Shown here: piece after piece, positions 11,809 to 23,300 of the stretch
Layout: every line of letters begins with the position of its first letter
Numbering within the stretch: the first letter of the stretch is position 1
NCBI RefSeq assembly: GCF_000715075.1
Contig: NC_134097.1
Location: 126,230,997 to 126,294,996, forward strand
From: Nicotiana tabacum
Lineage: Eukaryota > Streptophyta > Magnoliopsida > Solanales > Solanaceae
Direction of reading: 5' to 3'
Length of the DNA: 64,000 nucleotides
Program-made: the position numbers and the translations under genes
The notes under the pieces: generated by a model
Databases searched by the model: none
Seen by the model: the letters and a program-made list of their open reading frames with translations, nothing else
What the model was told of the DNA's origin: nothing

Positions 11809-12180
11809 GCCTAAGGCCCTCCTGTTCAAACTTTTCGATCTCTTTACTCTTAGACTCACTAGAAGCACTGTTCATCATATTTCCTCCTCGTAACTAACTG
11901 CTTGGAATCGTTGTTCTTCATTTCATCTTATAGCTGTTACCATTACATCCCTTTTACTTGTTCAATTTTGTTAATTTCTTTTAGTTTTTATTTTTCCTGC
12001 TTCCTTTTCTATGTTTTTCGTATTTTCCTCAATTAACTAGATTAGGGTTGTTAATTTCTTGATTAGAGTAGGTTCATGTAGTTAAAAACAATGGGAAATC
12101 ACTTAGGGGCATTGTTTAGGTATTAATTATGCTTAAAATCAAAAATTCGTTAAACCCTAACTTAGTGCCACAACTGGGCA

Positions 12181-12487
12181 CTCAGTGCGGACCACAGTCA
12201 TTTCTGTGCGGTCCGCAGTACCATTTTATGCGGACCGCATTGATGAAACTTCTGAAAGCTGAACTTTGCGCAGTGCGGCTGCACTATATTTTGTGCGGAC
12301 CGCACTAGCCCCAGTGCGGTCGTACTACATTTTGTGCGGTCTGCACTGCCTGGATATAGAGGGTGGGTAGTCTGAATCCCACCCTTGTGTGGACCGCATG
12401 GCCATTTTGTGCGGTCCGCATTGCCATTTTGTGTGGTCCGCATTGGCCCTTGTGCAGCCGCACACCACTTTATGCGGTTCGTACTGG
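12181..12487 (+). repeat. Second palindrome array, ORF3 leader
   Basis: Another set of GCGGNCCGC-type palindromes, partly decayed at CG positions, lies downstream of the internal TATA box and just before ORF3. The DNA between the arrays (11810-12180) is T-rich and non-coding. Confidence 0.7.
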
Positions 12488-12592
12488 GTACCTTCTGCAA
12501 CATGTCTGCAACTCTTTTCTTCTGTCTGCAATTCTGTTTCTTGCTTGCTGCTATTGATACTAACAAAGTCATTTGAATTGTGTTTGCATACA

Positions 12593-14477
12593 ATGGTACA
12601 ACAACGAGGCAAAGGATCTAAACAACCTGGCAGGGGTAAATCTTCCCGGGTAGGGAAGCAGAAAATGATAAGACTCACTCCCCAAGCTAGGTAAAACATC
12701 AGAAAAATGAGGAAGATGATAAAAGTTGCTGACAGAGCCATTGGCATGTTAGGGAGTGAGTACGAACCCTCCCAGGAGATCTCTTCGGACTCTGTGCCAG
12801 AATACATCACTGATTGGACGGAGAGGCATAGACTGAAAGATACACCTCCAGCATCCCCCACTGCCCAAGCATCAGTGAACATCTCTTCTGGGTCGTCTGT
12901 GGGCTCAGGTGATGGTAGTGGGGAATACTCCATCTCTCCCACAACTTCATTATCTGGAGAGGGTGCAGTAGGTGATAAGGAGGAAGTAGGGGAGACGAAA
13001 AAGCAGGAGAAGGAGGTGAACCACAAGTGGGGGGTATTTCCCAAACTAGGAAGCCGGAGGTGTGGTAGGAACAGTTTGTTAGTGAGGTAGCGTACCACAA
13101 GTTCCGGGAATGGTGACCGGTGAGGAAGTTAATCCCCGAGCGGAGTTTTATTGATAGAGACTTGCTACCTCACAACCTCAACGTGAGGAGGCAGTTTAGG
13201 ACAAGAGTGGGCTGGGAAATTTTTTTAGATGAGTGTGTGGATGCTAATGAACACTTGGTCAAGGAATTTTACAACAACGTAGCCCACATCAAAAAGGGCT
13301 CCAAAGTGACCAAGGTTCGAAATCTGAAGGTGTTGTTCGACGGGAAGACAATCAATGACTATCTTGGGTTTAATAAGGAAGATGAGACCATGTACATGGC
13401 AAAGATGGAAATGGGCGAGGAGGTTCGTCCCTGGCTAGCACAGTACCTGGCAATCCCAGGTACCACCCCGACTGATTGACTGCTGGAGTTAAGATCTTGA
13501 GACGGAGTTTGAACTTTGAGGCACGGGGGTGGGAGACCTTTGTATGTAGCAGGTTGGACCCCACGACACATGACAACTCCCTCCTTCTCCACCGGGCTGT
13601 GTTAGTGTCTTCGATCATGGCGGGGTATCCAATCAATATAGGGAATGTGATGTCGCGGATTATTATTATTGTGGGTGCCGAGCATGACAGAAACTACCCG
13701 TTCCCCAGTTTCCTCACTATGTACTTCCAAGATCTGAAAGTGGAAAATAGGCCCTTCGACATCAAAGTCAAAGCGAAGGCCCCTTTCTCCTAGTACAGCA
13801 TGCAGGGGGATGATAACCCCAAGAGCAAGAACTTTAAGAGTACAGTTACTGCTCCAACTGGACAGTCTGAAGAGCCAATTGTGGTAGTGACTCCAGCTGA
13901 GCCTGCATCTACTTCCACTGCTGCCCCTCCTAGTCCATCCACCTCAGTGGACCCGGAGGTTCCATCTTCCCAAGCCTATCCTATTACTGCCCACCAACTG
14001 AGCCAGGCACTTCTGAGTATCAACAACTGGATGCAGACTGCCTCATTCAAGTTGTCCATCCTGACTACCACGGTAGAGGCTCAGTCGGCACCTCCAGCCA
14101 TACAGGTTTCCCAGTCGATAGAGGATGCTTTGAAAGAGATTTTACACAACCAGAAGAAAATCCTCGACACTCAGAAGGTGCTCACAGATGCAGTTGCTTC
14201 ACACAGCCAGTCTCTCAAGGAGCTTGCTAGGGAGCACAAGAAGCTGAGGAAGACACGGGCATCCAAGGAGTCCGTGAAGGTGTTGAGAGCTGATGTTGAT
14301 AGACAGAAGATAGATCAGTTGCCTTTAGACTTACTGCTCCAGGACCCAGTACCTGCAGCTCATTCCCAGCCAGAGCAGTCACAGAGGCCTCCCAAGAGGA
14401 AGAGGGTGATTCCTAAAGAGGATAATGCAGTCATCCAGTTGGCCGACCCACCAGAGGCTTCCTCCAATCAGCCTTAG
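12593..14477 (+). pseudogene. Athila third ORF (env position), broken
   Basis: The ATG at 12593 gives a basic Gln/Gly-rich start. Stops at about 12690, 13090 and 13476 and frameshifts break the frame. The recognisable core (about 13120-13790) has KLIPERSFIDRDLLPHN, VKEFYNNVAHI, FDGKTINDYLGF and PINIGNVMSRII. This matches the 'putative plant transposon protein' family found in ORFs downstream of pol in Athila-like elements. A Ser/Thr/Pro-rich linker and a coiled coil (about 14120-14330) follow, ending Pro/Gln-rich. Function is unknown; the env label rests on position only, and I see no signal peptide or transmembrane segment. The element B copy at 53848-55620 is the same gene. Confidence 0.75.
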
Positions 14478-16478
14478 GATGCACTTCAGGAGATTGTCCA
14501 GGTCCAGGCCCAGGTCCCAGCAGCAGTAGAGCAGCAGGCCACCGAGAACCGGTTTGAGGTTCCCAAGCACAGTGAGGACCCTAGGACCACTCAGGAGCCT
14601 ATGCAGACAGACAGGCCATAGGGAGTCCCTATATCCTTTTTCCTTTCTCTTTTGATGCTTTATTTGGTTTAGTTGGCATTGGGGACAATGCCAGCTTTCA
14701 TTTGAGGGGGTAGGCTCTGCATTCGGATGATTGTATATATTTAACATTATTTTTATGCTTTCTTGATTTTTCATCTTTGGGTTGTATATAATTTTAATAT
14801 TTCGTTACATTTATCGTACTTTTATTTTACTTTGGATTTGTATATAAAGTTATGTTACATTGTACATATTCATCTTATCTATTGTATATTCGACAGATCC
14901 CCTTTTGTATATATTCATTTTACTTTCCGCATTTTTTCTTTCCATAGCTTCTTATTTGTGATTCGTAGCTTCTTGTTTTGAAAGTTTGCAATAAGCCTTT
15001 GGTTTTCTTAATGCCACGGTTCTTTCCAAATGTGGAGTTTGTGTGAACCGGGTGGCTCTTCTCAATGATGGATGGTGTGACAACCTTCTTAAGGGTTTGA
15101 GTCCGTTTCTCTTTTTATTTTTAGTAGTTAATAGTTAAGGGTGCCTCAAGCAAAGCTTCACTTGGGCCTAGCATATTTGCCTCTGATCTTATGGTCAAAA
15201 ATAAATTGTTGTGTTTAGGATGGTGAAAGTAGTGACCTTGAGACTCTTGTGTTGACCGATAATAATTAAGTGGTTTTTCGGGATCATTGTGTGCTTAAAT
15301 CTTATCTAAGGTTGTTGTGGGCCTCCGACGCTGCGTCATTAGCAATCCCATAGCTTGTGTGGTGAGTAATCGCATTGCAAGTCCAAGTCCCGAGCTATTG
15401 GTCTAGAACTTGCCCTGAATGTTTGTTTAGGAGAAATCCTAAGTGAATTCTAACTTGAGACATGATTATAGGCTCTCCTTGGTCCAAATGATAGTTGAAC
15501 CCTCCCATAACCTACCAATGATAAGATCCCTAGTTAACCTTTTTGAGCCTTAGACCTCTTTCCTTCAAGAACCATGATACAAGCCTATACCTGTTGTGAA
15601 AGATACCTTCTCTTGGCACCTGATCTTTCCTTTAGCATATGGAAAAAGTATAAGTTTGGGGGGAGAGACGAAGATTGCAACAAAGTGGTAAAAAGGCACA
15701 AAAATGAAGAAAAGGAAAGGCAATGAAAAAGAAAGAAAAGCAAAATGGCAAATAGAATGTTTAATATGAAAAAGAACAAAAAAGGATTCAAGAAAAACAA
15801 AGAAAGAAAGGTGTGGAAAGTTGAAAAAGGAGAAAAGGTTTGAAATGTATAAGAAAGAGTGACAGTGTGTCTCTCTAACCCCTCAGAAAGAAGTGAAATG
15901 ACTCAAAGAGTCAAGTGAATGTGTGGCAAATGAATCAAAAGAAGTGTTTAAGGGAAGATGGAACCTACTTAGACCAAAACATTTCCTACCCTGAACTAAA
16001 AGCCTTCACAATGTCTCCACAAAAGCCCTATATGATCTTGAGTTGAATGAAGCTTACATTAGCGGATACTCACATAAGGGGCAAGCATATGGTACCTAGA
16101 GTCAGACTTGTGACTTTTTCTTGAGAGAGATGAGTGAACTTCCATTAACCTCGTTTTGAGTGCCATTATTCTAAAGGTGAAGTTTGCTTAGGGAGAGTTG
16201 AGGATGTGTAAGTTTGGGTTCCACAATAACCGAAGTAATAGAAAACAGTTCTTTGATGTGTTGAGTCAATTCTTGATGCTCTTGTGTCGCACTTAATCCG
16301 TGGTGTTTCAAGGAGTAAAAGTTGTTAATGATTCGTTTGTATTGAGGGCAATTGTTAGTCCCAACTGATGCAGATGAGGTTACTTTAGGTCAGCTGAAAA
16401 CTTCTTGGATTTTCTCTTAAGGGGTGGGTCTTATTTTGTTTGCTTGAGGACAAGCAAAAGCTTAAGTTTGGAGGAAGT
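14478..16478 (+). other. Athila C 3' untranslated region
   Basis: There is no coding sequence. Two hairpins with the same top lie in it: 14674-14693 (stem TGGCATTG/CAATGCCA, loop GGGA) and 16439-16458 (stem TTTGCTTG/CAAGCAAA, loop AGGA). Each is followed by a purine-rich tract: TTTGAGGGGG near 14702 and AAGTTTGGAGGAAGT (16464-16478), the PPT abutting the 3' LTR. A third tract, AAGTTTGGGGGGAGAGACG, lies near 15654. 15660-15840 is A/G-rich. Confidence 0.7.
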
Positions 16479-18016
16479 TGATAACTAGAGATTTTAGCGC
16501 ATTTTATACTCCTTCTTACTTATGCTTTGATTAGAAATTCATACAAAATAGTCCCAAAAGGCTCACAAGTTGTGCTTGATTGCAGGTTTGATAAAAAAAG
16601 TGACAAAATGTCAAAGATCAGCTCAAAAAAAAGTGCAACTTGCACAAGTCCCAAGACAAGACAATGCTCAGGCAAAACAGGCCCAGTGCGGCCACACACC
16701 ATTCTGTACAGTCCGCACTAGGAGATTCAGAGAGGTTGACATTCAGGCACAAAGGCAATGCGGCCGTACTACGTTTTGTGCGGTCTGCACTGAAGTTAAT
16801 GTGATCGCACTCGACTTAGTGCGGTCCGCAGACCCAAGAATCAGAGAGATGCCAGTTTTGAAGTTTCAAGCCAATGCGGTCCGCAGTCCATTCTGTACAG
16901 ACCACACTAGAAGCCTCCGCGGTCGTAGTCCGTTCTGTGCGGTTCGCATTGCCTGAGTTCAGAGAGTTGGATTTTGAAGTCAAGAGCCCTAGTGCGACCA
17001 CACTCCATTTTGTGCGGTCCGCACTAGCCCTGCAGGAGTATTTTTGTCCAGAATTTTTAGCTCAGTATAAATAGCTTCTTTTCCCATTTTTAGGGTATCA
17101 AATATTGTAATTAAGCAGCTGCGCTCGTGGGTTCGAGATTCTTAGCTATTTTGGGCAATTTTATCTACTTTTCATCATTGAATCTTGTTATTTAGCTTAG
17201 AAATTAATTAATATGAGTTGTTCTTCATCTATTTCTTGCTTTCCTTCTTTAATTATGAGTAGCTAGACCCATAAGTTAGGATTGTGGCTCAACCCTAGTG
17301 TGGGTAATTGATGGGTCTTGTATTTTAGGGCTAAATTGACTATGGGTGTTTGATATTTGGGCCTATTTCATGGTTATTTTCTGAATTAGTGGTTGCAAAC
17401 ACTAGTTTGTGTTTAGTTGACTTGGGTTCTTCTTGAGAAAGAGTGTCTAAGTCTCCGAAATTGGTCCAATAAGGAATTGGGGCGTACTCAAGAGATTGAT
17501 AGCCTCAATTAAAGGGTTAAACCTCGAGAGAGTAATACCCGACTTGAACCCTAGTTGCTTGTGCAAATTTGCATACCCAATTGGTCTTGAGAAAGTCAAT
17601 TCAGGCAAAATCACTCGAACCACCGAGAGGTGTAGAGTAGGTAAAATAGTGCAACGGTTATATCATACTCCCCAATCATGTCAATTGTTCCTTAGACTCA
17701 AGTACCCGTCAATTGACCACCTAGGCAGAAGTCACTATCCTAGTGCCTTTTAAATCATTTGAACAACCCGTAGCATTAACTCTTAGCTTAATCTAGTTGC
17801 ATTTACCATTTGTAGTTTGATAATAGTAGAAGTAAAAAGAAAACCCCAAAAATAATTAGAAGTGTAATTTGGAACACATACGCAATCCGAAACTAGATAG
17901 ATACTCGATTCCAAATTCTAGCTCTCTGTGGAAATCGATCCCGACCCAAAATAGGGTAAAAGCTGCTCCGACCCTCTCTCGCTACATAATTAGTAGTGCG
18001 AAGTAGGCCACGATCA
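16479..18016 (+). repeat. 3' LTR of Athila element C
   Basis: It starts TGATAACTAGAG and ends GGCCACGATCA, then the TSD TCGAG. The palindrome array spans about 16685-17030 and TATAAATA lies at 17066-17073. It differs from the 5' LTR by several percent, with many differences at CG positions in the palindromes. Confidence 0.92.
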
Positions 18017-18652
18017 TCGAGGATTAAGCCGATCACGATATGAGGGCGAAGAGTCGTCTTAAGAAAGATTAGTGTCGAGGTCGAGCAAATGGAGTATGAA
18101 AATAACAGTAGGATAAGTTAGAGTAGAAAAAAGGAATATTCCATTGAATATTCTTTCTGTTGTTCTTTAGTAGGGTTTCTCGGGAATATCTCTTATAAAT
18201 ATGAAGAGATAAAGAACAAAAAGGGGATCTTCACCTTTTGATAAGAGCACATTGTAAAGGTTGACACTGAGGAGAATATACAAAAGCTTGTTCACTGATT
18301 ATATTGCTCGATTTTACATTGTTCATTTACAAGATCCAAAGATTCCTTATCCATCTTCGCTTCCTATCACCCCACGTTGTTGTCAGGGAGGAAAATCGCC
18401 CAAGTTATCTAACATTTAGGTGATAAATTCCTTCTTATTACGTTTATTTCCATTATCTACATTTATTGCATGTTTCTATTATTACATTCATTACAATCAT
18501 TGGTCACGTACTTGATATTTATTACTCTTGAACACGATCTCATCCCACTGATATTTTTTAATTTTAGATCTAGAATTTATTATGTTTAACTAGGATTCAC
18601 CCTCTATTTCCTTATTAATTAGTTTAACAAAAAGCTCAACACTTTTTGATCA
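18017..18652 (+). mobile_element. LTR of element D, right piece
   Basis: The piece opens with the TSD TCGAG of element C. TTATAAATATG near 18192 is a TATA box in plus orientation, so U3 is to the left and R/U5 to the right. The piece ends at TTGATCA (18652) followed by AACAAG, which also precedes 5706. No PBS follows, so this is a 3' LTR or a solo LTR of about 0.7 kb. An alternative end is CTCAACA at 18641. Confidence 0.5.
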
Positions 18653-18658
18653 AACAAG

Positions 18659-19117
18659 CGGCACAAGAGTGCTAGCATCAAAACTTAAACAAGATGATAA
18701 GTTAAGTGGTTGGAACTCGACTTCTGAACTTATAGAATTTAAATTTTGGATCCGTCTCTGTCAAGACAATGTTCAAATCAGTTATCACGATTTTTAGCTT
18801 TGGCTCTATATATATGGTAAAGAGTACTATATTGCAATGACAACTTAGTTTTATCGCCCGTATACAACGTGCAAAGACCAATTTAATCATCTGTCCTTAT
18901 CTTATGATGTCCCTCTTCCTAAATCCCTGTTTGACGAGAAAATGACTTGAGCATGTTGATTTTGGACCCCGTTATCTTACCACTTTCACCTTTAATAGTC
19001 GTTGTATTCAAGGAAAATATATTAGGACCCGTCAGTTGATTTTACAAATCCTTAAATCTATTCCTTTGGTTGATGCGATCTCATCTCCAGCCCCAACATG
19101 TAAATAAGAAACTAAAC
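18659..19117. other. Unidentified AT-rich DNA
   Basis: No ORF of note. A ~55-bp stretch (about 18848-18900) with TTTATCGCCCG and TCATCTGTCCTT recurs, diverged, at about 19499-19553, on either side of the SINE. I cannot assign it to a family. Confidence 0.4.
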
Positions 19118-19292
19118 TAAAAAAAAGTAGTTTGATATTGTAGGGTTCCGAGGAGGGTTGCATTTCAAGGGTGTGATGTAGGAACCTACTCCGATGCAAG
19201 CTTCAATAGTTTATTTCACGGCTTGAACTCTTGACCCATAGATCATACGGAGACAACTTTATGGATGTTCCAAAGCTCCCCCTTCAAGAAGT
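19118..19292 (-). mobile_element. TS-type tRNA-derived SINE, diverged
   Basis: On the minus strand it reads from about 19292: GAAGGGGGAGCTTTGG (A-box region), GTTGTCTCCGTATGA, then a B-box region around AGTTCAAGCCGTG, and a body ending in a T run at 19118-19126. This order matches the Solanaceae TS SINE. The box sequences have drifted from consensus, so it is probably inactive. Such elements are copied by LINE enzymes. Confidence 0.7.
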
Positions 19293-19306
19293 TAGACTAG
19301 AATTAC

Positions 19307-19333
19307 AAAAAAAAAAAAAAAAAAAAAAAAAAA
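19307..19333 (+). repeat. 27-base poly(A) run
   Basis: Twenty-seven consecutive A follow GAATTAC. It could be the tail of a retroposed insert or a microsatellite. It is not the SINE tail, which lies at the other end of that SINE. Confidence 0.95.
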
Positions 19334-19713
19334 CTTTAAAATCACAAGTTTTAAAAATCTTGTAGGCGCATCAAATGTCATACTAGCATATTTACAATTA
19401 CAAATTTTAATTTTTTATTTTGTTTTATTCTTAAATTCCGCTTACAACTTAGTATTATAAATTAAAACAGAGGGATTCATACATACTGAGTAGTACTGAC
19501 TTTATCGCCCGCGTTTAACGTACAAAATTCCAGTTTTCTCATCTGTCCTTGTCTCCCCCCAAGCCCTTGACTTGGCATGTGCTTCTGGCCACCACCCTCC
19601 CCGGCCTTGTTTTTGCAATTATTTTCACCTTATTGAAAATTATTCGACTATTTATTCCTTCACATTGTATTGGAGTGGGTGGATAAAATAGACGCTCGCA
19701 TATAATATTTTAT

Positions 19714-20173
19714 TTAGTAAGAATGTGTCACCAAGACTTAATGGCAAGTTCTACAGAATGGTAGTTAAATCAACTATGTTGTATGGTGCTAAGTTTTGGC
19801 TAGTCCAAAAATTCCATGTCCAAAAGATGAAAGTAGAAAAAATGAGGACGTTGAGACATTGGATGTGTGGGTATATCGAGAAAGATAAGATTAGGAATAA
19901 AGTTATTAGGGACAAGGTAGGAGTGACTCATGTGGAAGACAAACTGTGGGAATCGAGACTGAAATAATTCGGGCACGTGATGAGGAGAGACATAGATGCT
20001 CCGGTCAGGAGGTGTGAGAGCTTGACCATGATGAGTTTGAGGAAGGATAGAGGTAGACCAAAGAAGTACTGAGAACAAATGATTAGGCAGGACTTGACAT
20101 TGCTTCAGCTTGCCGAGGACATAACCATCGATAGGAAGGTGTAGAGGTCGAGAATTAGGGTCGAAGGTTGATA
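19714..20173 (+). pseudogene. RTE-type LINE reverse transcriptase C-terminus, 5'-truncated
   Basis: The translation from about 19714 gives PRLNGKFYRMVVKSTMLYGA, then VQKMKVEKMRTLRHWMCG, DKIRNKVIRDKVGV, RLK, FGHVMRR and RGRPKKY. This is the conserved tail after the RT domain of plant RTE-like LINEs. Stops fall at about 19965, 20068 and 20142. Coding homology starts abruptly near 19712, as expected of 5' truncation during target-primed reverse transcription. Confidence 0.75.
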
Positions 20174-20336
20174 GGTAGTCGAGAATTTCTCCTAATCTTA
20201 CCAGTAGTATTAGTAATATTCTTATATTATCTTGTTCCTATATCTTTGTTATTACACGCTATGTCATTCTAACCAGTCATATTAGTACTATTCTTGTGTT
20301 TCTCATATCTGGATCTTTGTTATTTCATGTTGTGTC
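20174..20336 (+). mobile_element. Probable 3' tail of the RTE LINE
   Basis: T-rich non-coding sequence follows the last LINE codons. It is cut at 20336 by the Ogre-like LTR that begins TGTCACACC at 20337. Confidence 0.45.
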
Positions 20337-23300
20337 TGTCACACCTCCTTTTTCCCGGAGGGGGGGGGGATAATGGAATTTTTCCATTTAAGTGACATTA
20401 ATCGAAATGAGATTATTTATTTAATTTCAGAGTCGCCACTTGAAATATTTGTTATGGTGTCCCAAGTCACTGGTTTATTTTAAATCCCAAATCGAGGAAA
20501 TTGACTCTATTTTACGGTCTACGGACAGAAGATCGAGTAAGGAATTCTGTTAACCCGGTAGAAGGTGTTAGGCACTCTCGAATTTCGTGGGTTTAGCACG
20601 GTCGCTCAACTATTAATAATTGGCCTAATTATCTGATTTATCACATGTTTTAAACCTCTTGTGAATTTTATAACCGCATTTATTTATTTATGGAGTTCGT
20701 TAGAACAAGCCGCAATATCGTGCACTCGTTTGTTTGTGTACATATTGTGAATCGCGTCACGGGAACCGTACCCACGATCTAAAACATGTTTATTTTATTA
20801 TTGTTCGAAGTTATGGTCGAGTCACGCGAAACGTGCACCCAAATTTGGAAACTACGTATCACAACTACGCCACGGGAACCGTACCCGTAGTTGTGATGAT
20901 TTAATTACGTGCCTAAAGCAAACTACGGTATTCATGAGTTTATTTGTTCAATTCCTAAGTTTAGGATTTTTGTGAAAGGTCAAAAGTTATGAAATTATTT
21001 TGTGGCTAAAGATAGATATAACTAATTGAAACAACCTGCTGGACCCACATGATATTGGCATAAAATTATTTTTGACAAAGTGATTACGCCTTCTGTTGCT
21101 TGACACGGGTTTGATTTGATATTATCATATGGAACATGTTACAAATGAACACAAATGGGCCTTGGTTAAGGTCCAAGCATTACATAAATGAATCAACCCT
21201 CAATATGCCAACAGGTCTCGTGTAGACCTCAAAATCGTGGGCCATATAGCTATGGAGTCCATTTGACTCTTATTTCCCACATAGGCCCACTGATCTGTAC
21301 ACTTTCTAGTGTAATTTTAGATTGTACAAATCAATAAATGAACATAGATATTCCAGAAAGTATTTGGCACATTAAAGAACTAAATTGAGGAAACAGAACA
21401 TGGCCACACCAAGTAACCTTCAGTGGATTTTTTGAACTTTCACAACCATCAATAACAAGGAGTAGCATTAGGAAAACGATTTTCATATTGCTAAAATGAA
21501 CAATAAAATTAATTACAGACCAATTCATTTGATAACACATGATCAATCAATTTTACATCATCATACTAAAATCATAGCTTAATATGAATCACTCCTATAC
21601 ATGAAACTTCTATTTTTTGGAATTACGATTGTATTTCAACACATGGAAGCCATACTCGGGCTTGCAATCTCTCATGCTTTCTAGGCCTTTATGCTTTCAC
21701 GTTAAGTTTATCACTAATAACAGATTTAGTACAAATTCCCATGAGCTCGACAAATAACATCATGAGGGATTTAAATGTCAATTATTAGCATGCTTTAGCA
21801 AGATAAACTAATATCGATAGCAGCTGAATTAGTTTAAGGATGGTTTTAACAAAAATTTCAACTAATGATCAGACACACAAAGAAACTGATACTAACAGCT
21901 GACATTAACAAGGACCATAGGTAAGCATATGTAGCAAACAAATACAAGAAAATCAAAAATAGGCATAGTTAGGGAATCAGTAAACTAAAGAACTTCATTT
22001 TTCATATTCAAAGAGAGATACATATGTGTTTTGGCGTACCTAACAGCAACAGGTAGCAACAGAACCCAAGAAAATAGAAGAATAGATTTCTGAATCTTGA
22101 AAAAAAGAGCAGCAACAAACAAAAACATCAGCTAAATGAACTTGAACTCCAAAGTTGAAAGTTCAACCACAATAGAAACAGAACCAGCAGCAAGAAGTAG
22201 TGACTAATCAACTCAAATAGCTACGAAAAAATACAAGGAAATATGCAGCAACTGAGCAGAGATTAAGAACCAACTTTGAGTCTACCTTCTTTTTTTGTGT
22301 GTGTGTTTTTCTGTATTTAAGTTGGAATTTCCAGAGCGTTTTCCTTTAAAAAAAAAAGATTAGTGAAGATGAGGGAATTTGTGTGTGATTTCAGCTGTGT
22401 ATTTGAGAGGAATGGTTCTAAATATTCAGCCGTGTGCCCTCTTTTCTGTCTATCCCTAATGAAAGAAAGAGAATCCTTTCATAGAAGCCTTCTAGGGCAA
22501 CAAAGCCTAATTTTCCTAATTCATTTACACCTCTCCTTAATTCTATTTTTGTTTACTTAAACCCACACAATATGACCTATATCTATTTTCTGTGCAGAGA
22601 GCAATCCTTATTCTTTCTAGAGCCTTCCTTCAGTTATAACAGAAAAAGATTCCTCAAGCTAAAAACCTAAACTAACCCCTAACATCCCTCTATTTACCTT
22701 TTCAATGGTACCAATATTGGGCCATCTGGCAAAAAGGCCCAATACCCTCTTTGGACCTCTATACTGAAGGGCCGACGGACCCAATTCTGAATCCAAACCA
22801 AACAACTTCAACAGAGATTTAAACAAACAAAACCATGAATTTAGACTAAAATTAGACTTCAAAAAATCAAAAAGTGACAACACATTAACATATTTGATTA
22901 ATCTTATTATTAAAACTATCGCTGCCTTAGATAAAATTTGATAGCATATTAGTAATTATAGGAGGAGAAAGAGGGGTATACCAGTCAGCCCTGCCAAAAA
23001 TCCCATGAACGGATAAAATCCCAATAGCGAGTCGATTTAATCCAGCGAACAAAAACTTCGGCCAATGATGGGAATTGTAACATGAGCATTAGCCGGAATT
23101 TTTTCAATGGCTAGTGCTCCATATCACAATCCTCAGCACATGCCAAGAAGAAGAAAAGGCAGAGGCTCAAGGCATTTTGGACAATCAATGGTCATTTGCC
23201 CGGAATCCGGCCAACTGTGAGATAGGTCATCATTACAACTAATCGATTCCTCACATTGAAAGTAGTCGATTTTGGTAGGTCATTGCCAGAAAAGGGCCAA

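Larger units (their letters stand above)
5773..18016 (+). mobile_element. Athila-type Ty3/gypsy element C, complete ends, internally deleted
   Basis: The termini are TGATAAC..GATCA with a perfect 5-bp TSD TCGAG at 5768-5772 and 18017-18021. LTRs are 5773-7303 and 16479-18016. In order: PBS matching plant tRNA-Asp, gag, protease with a DLGAS active site, RT with FMDD, then a jump to the integrase C-terminus, a promoter-like spacer, a third ORF in the env position and a long 3' untranslated region. RT/RNase H/integrase sequence between the RT palm and the integrase tail is missing. The LTRs differ by several percent, so the insertion is old. Non-autonomous and dead. Confidence 0.92.

Noticed and set aside
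12593..14477. True envelope gene in the Athila third ORF
   Set aside because: Only the position suggests env; no signal peptide, transmembrane helix or cleavage site was seen, and the sequence matches the plant transposon-protein family.
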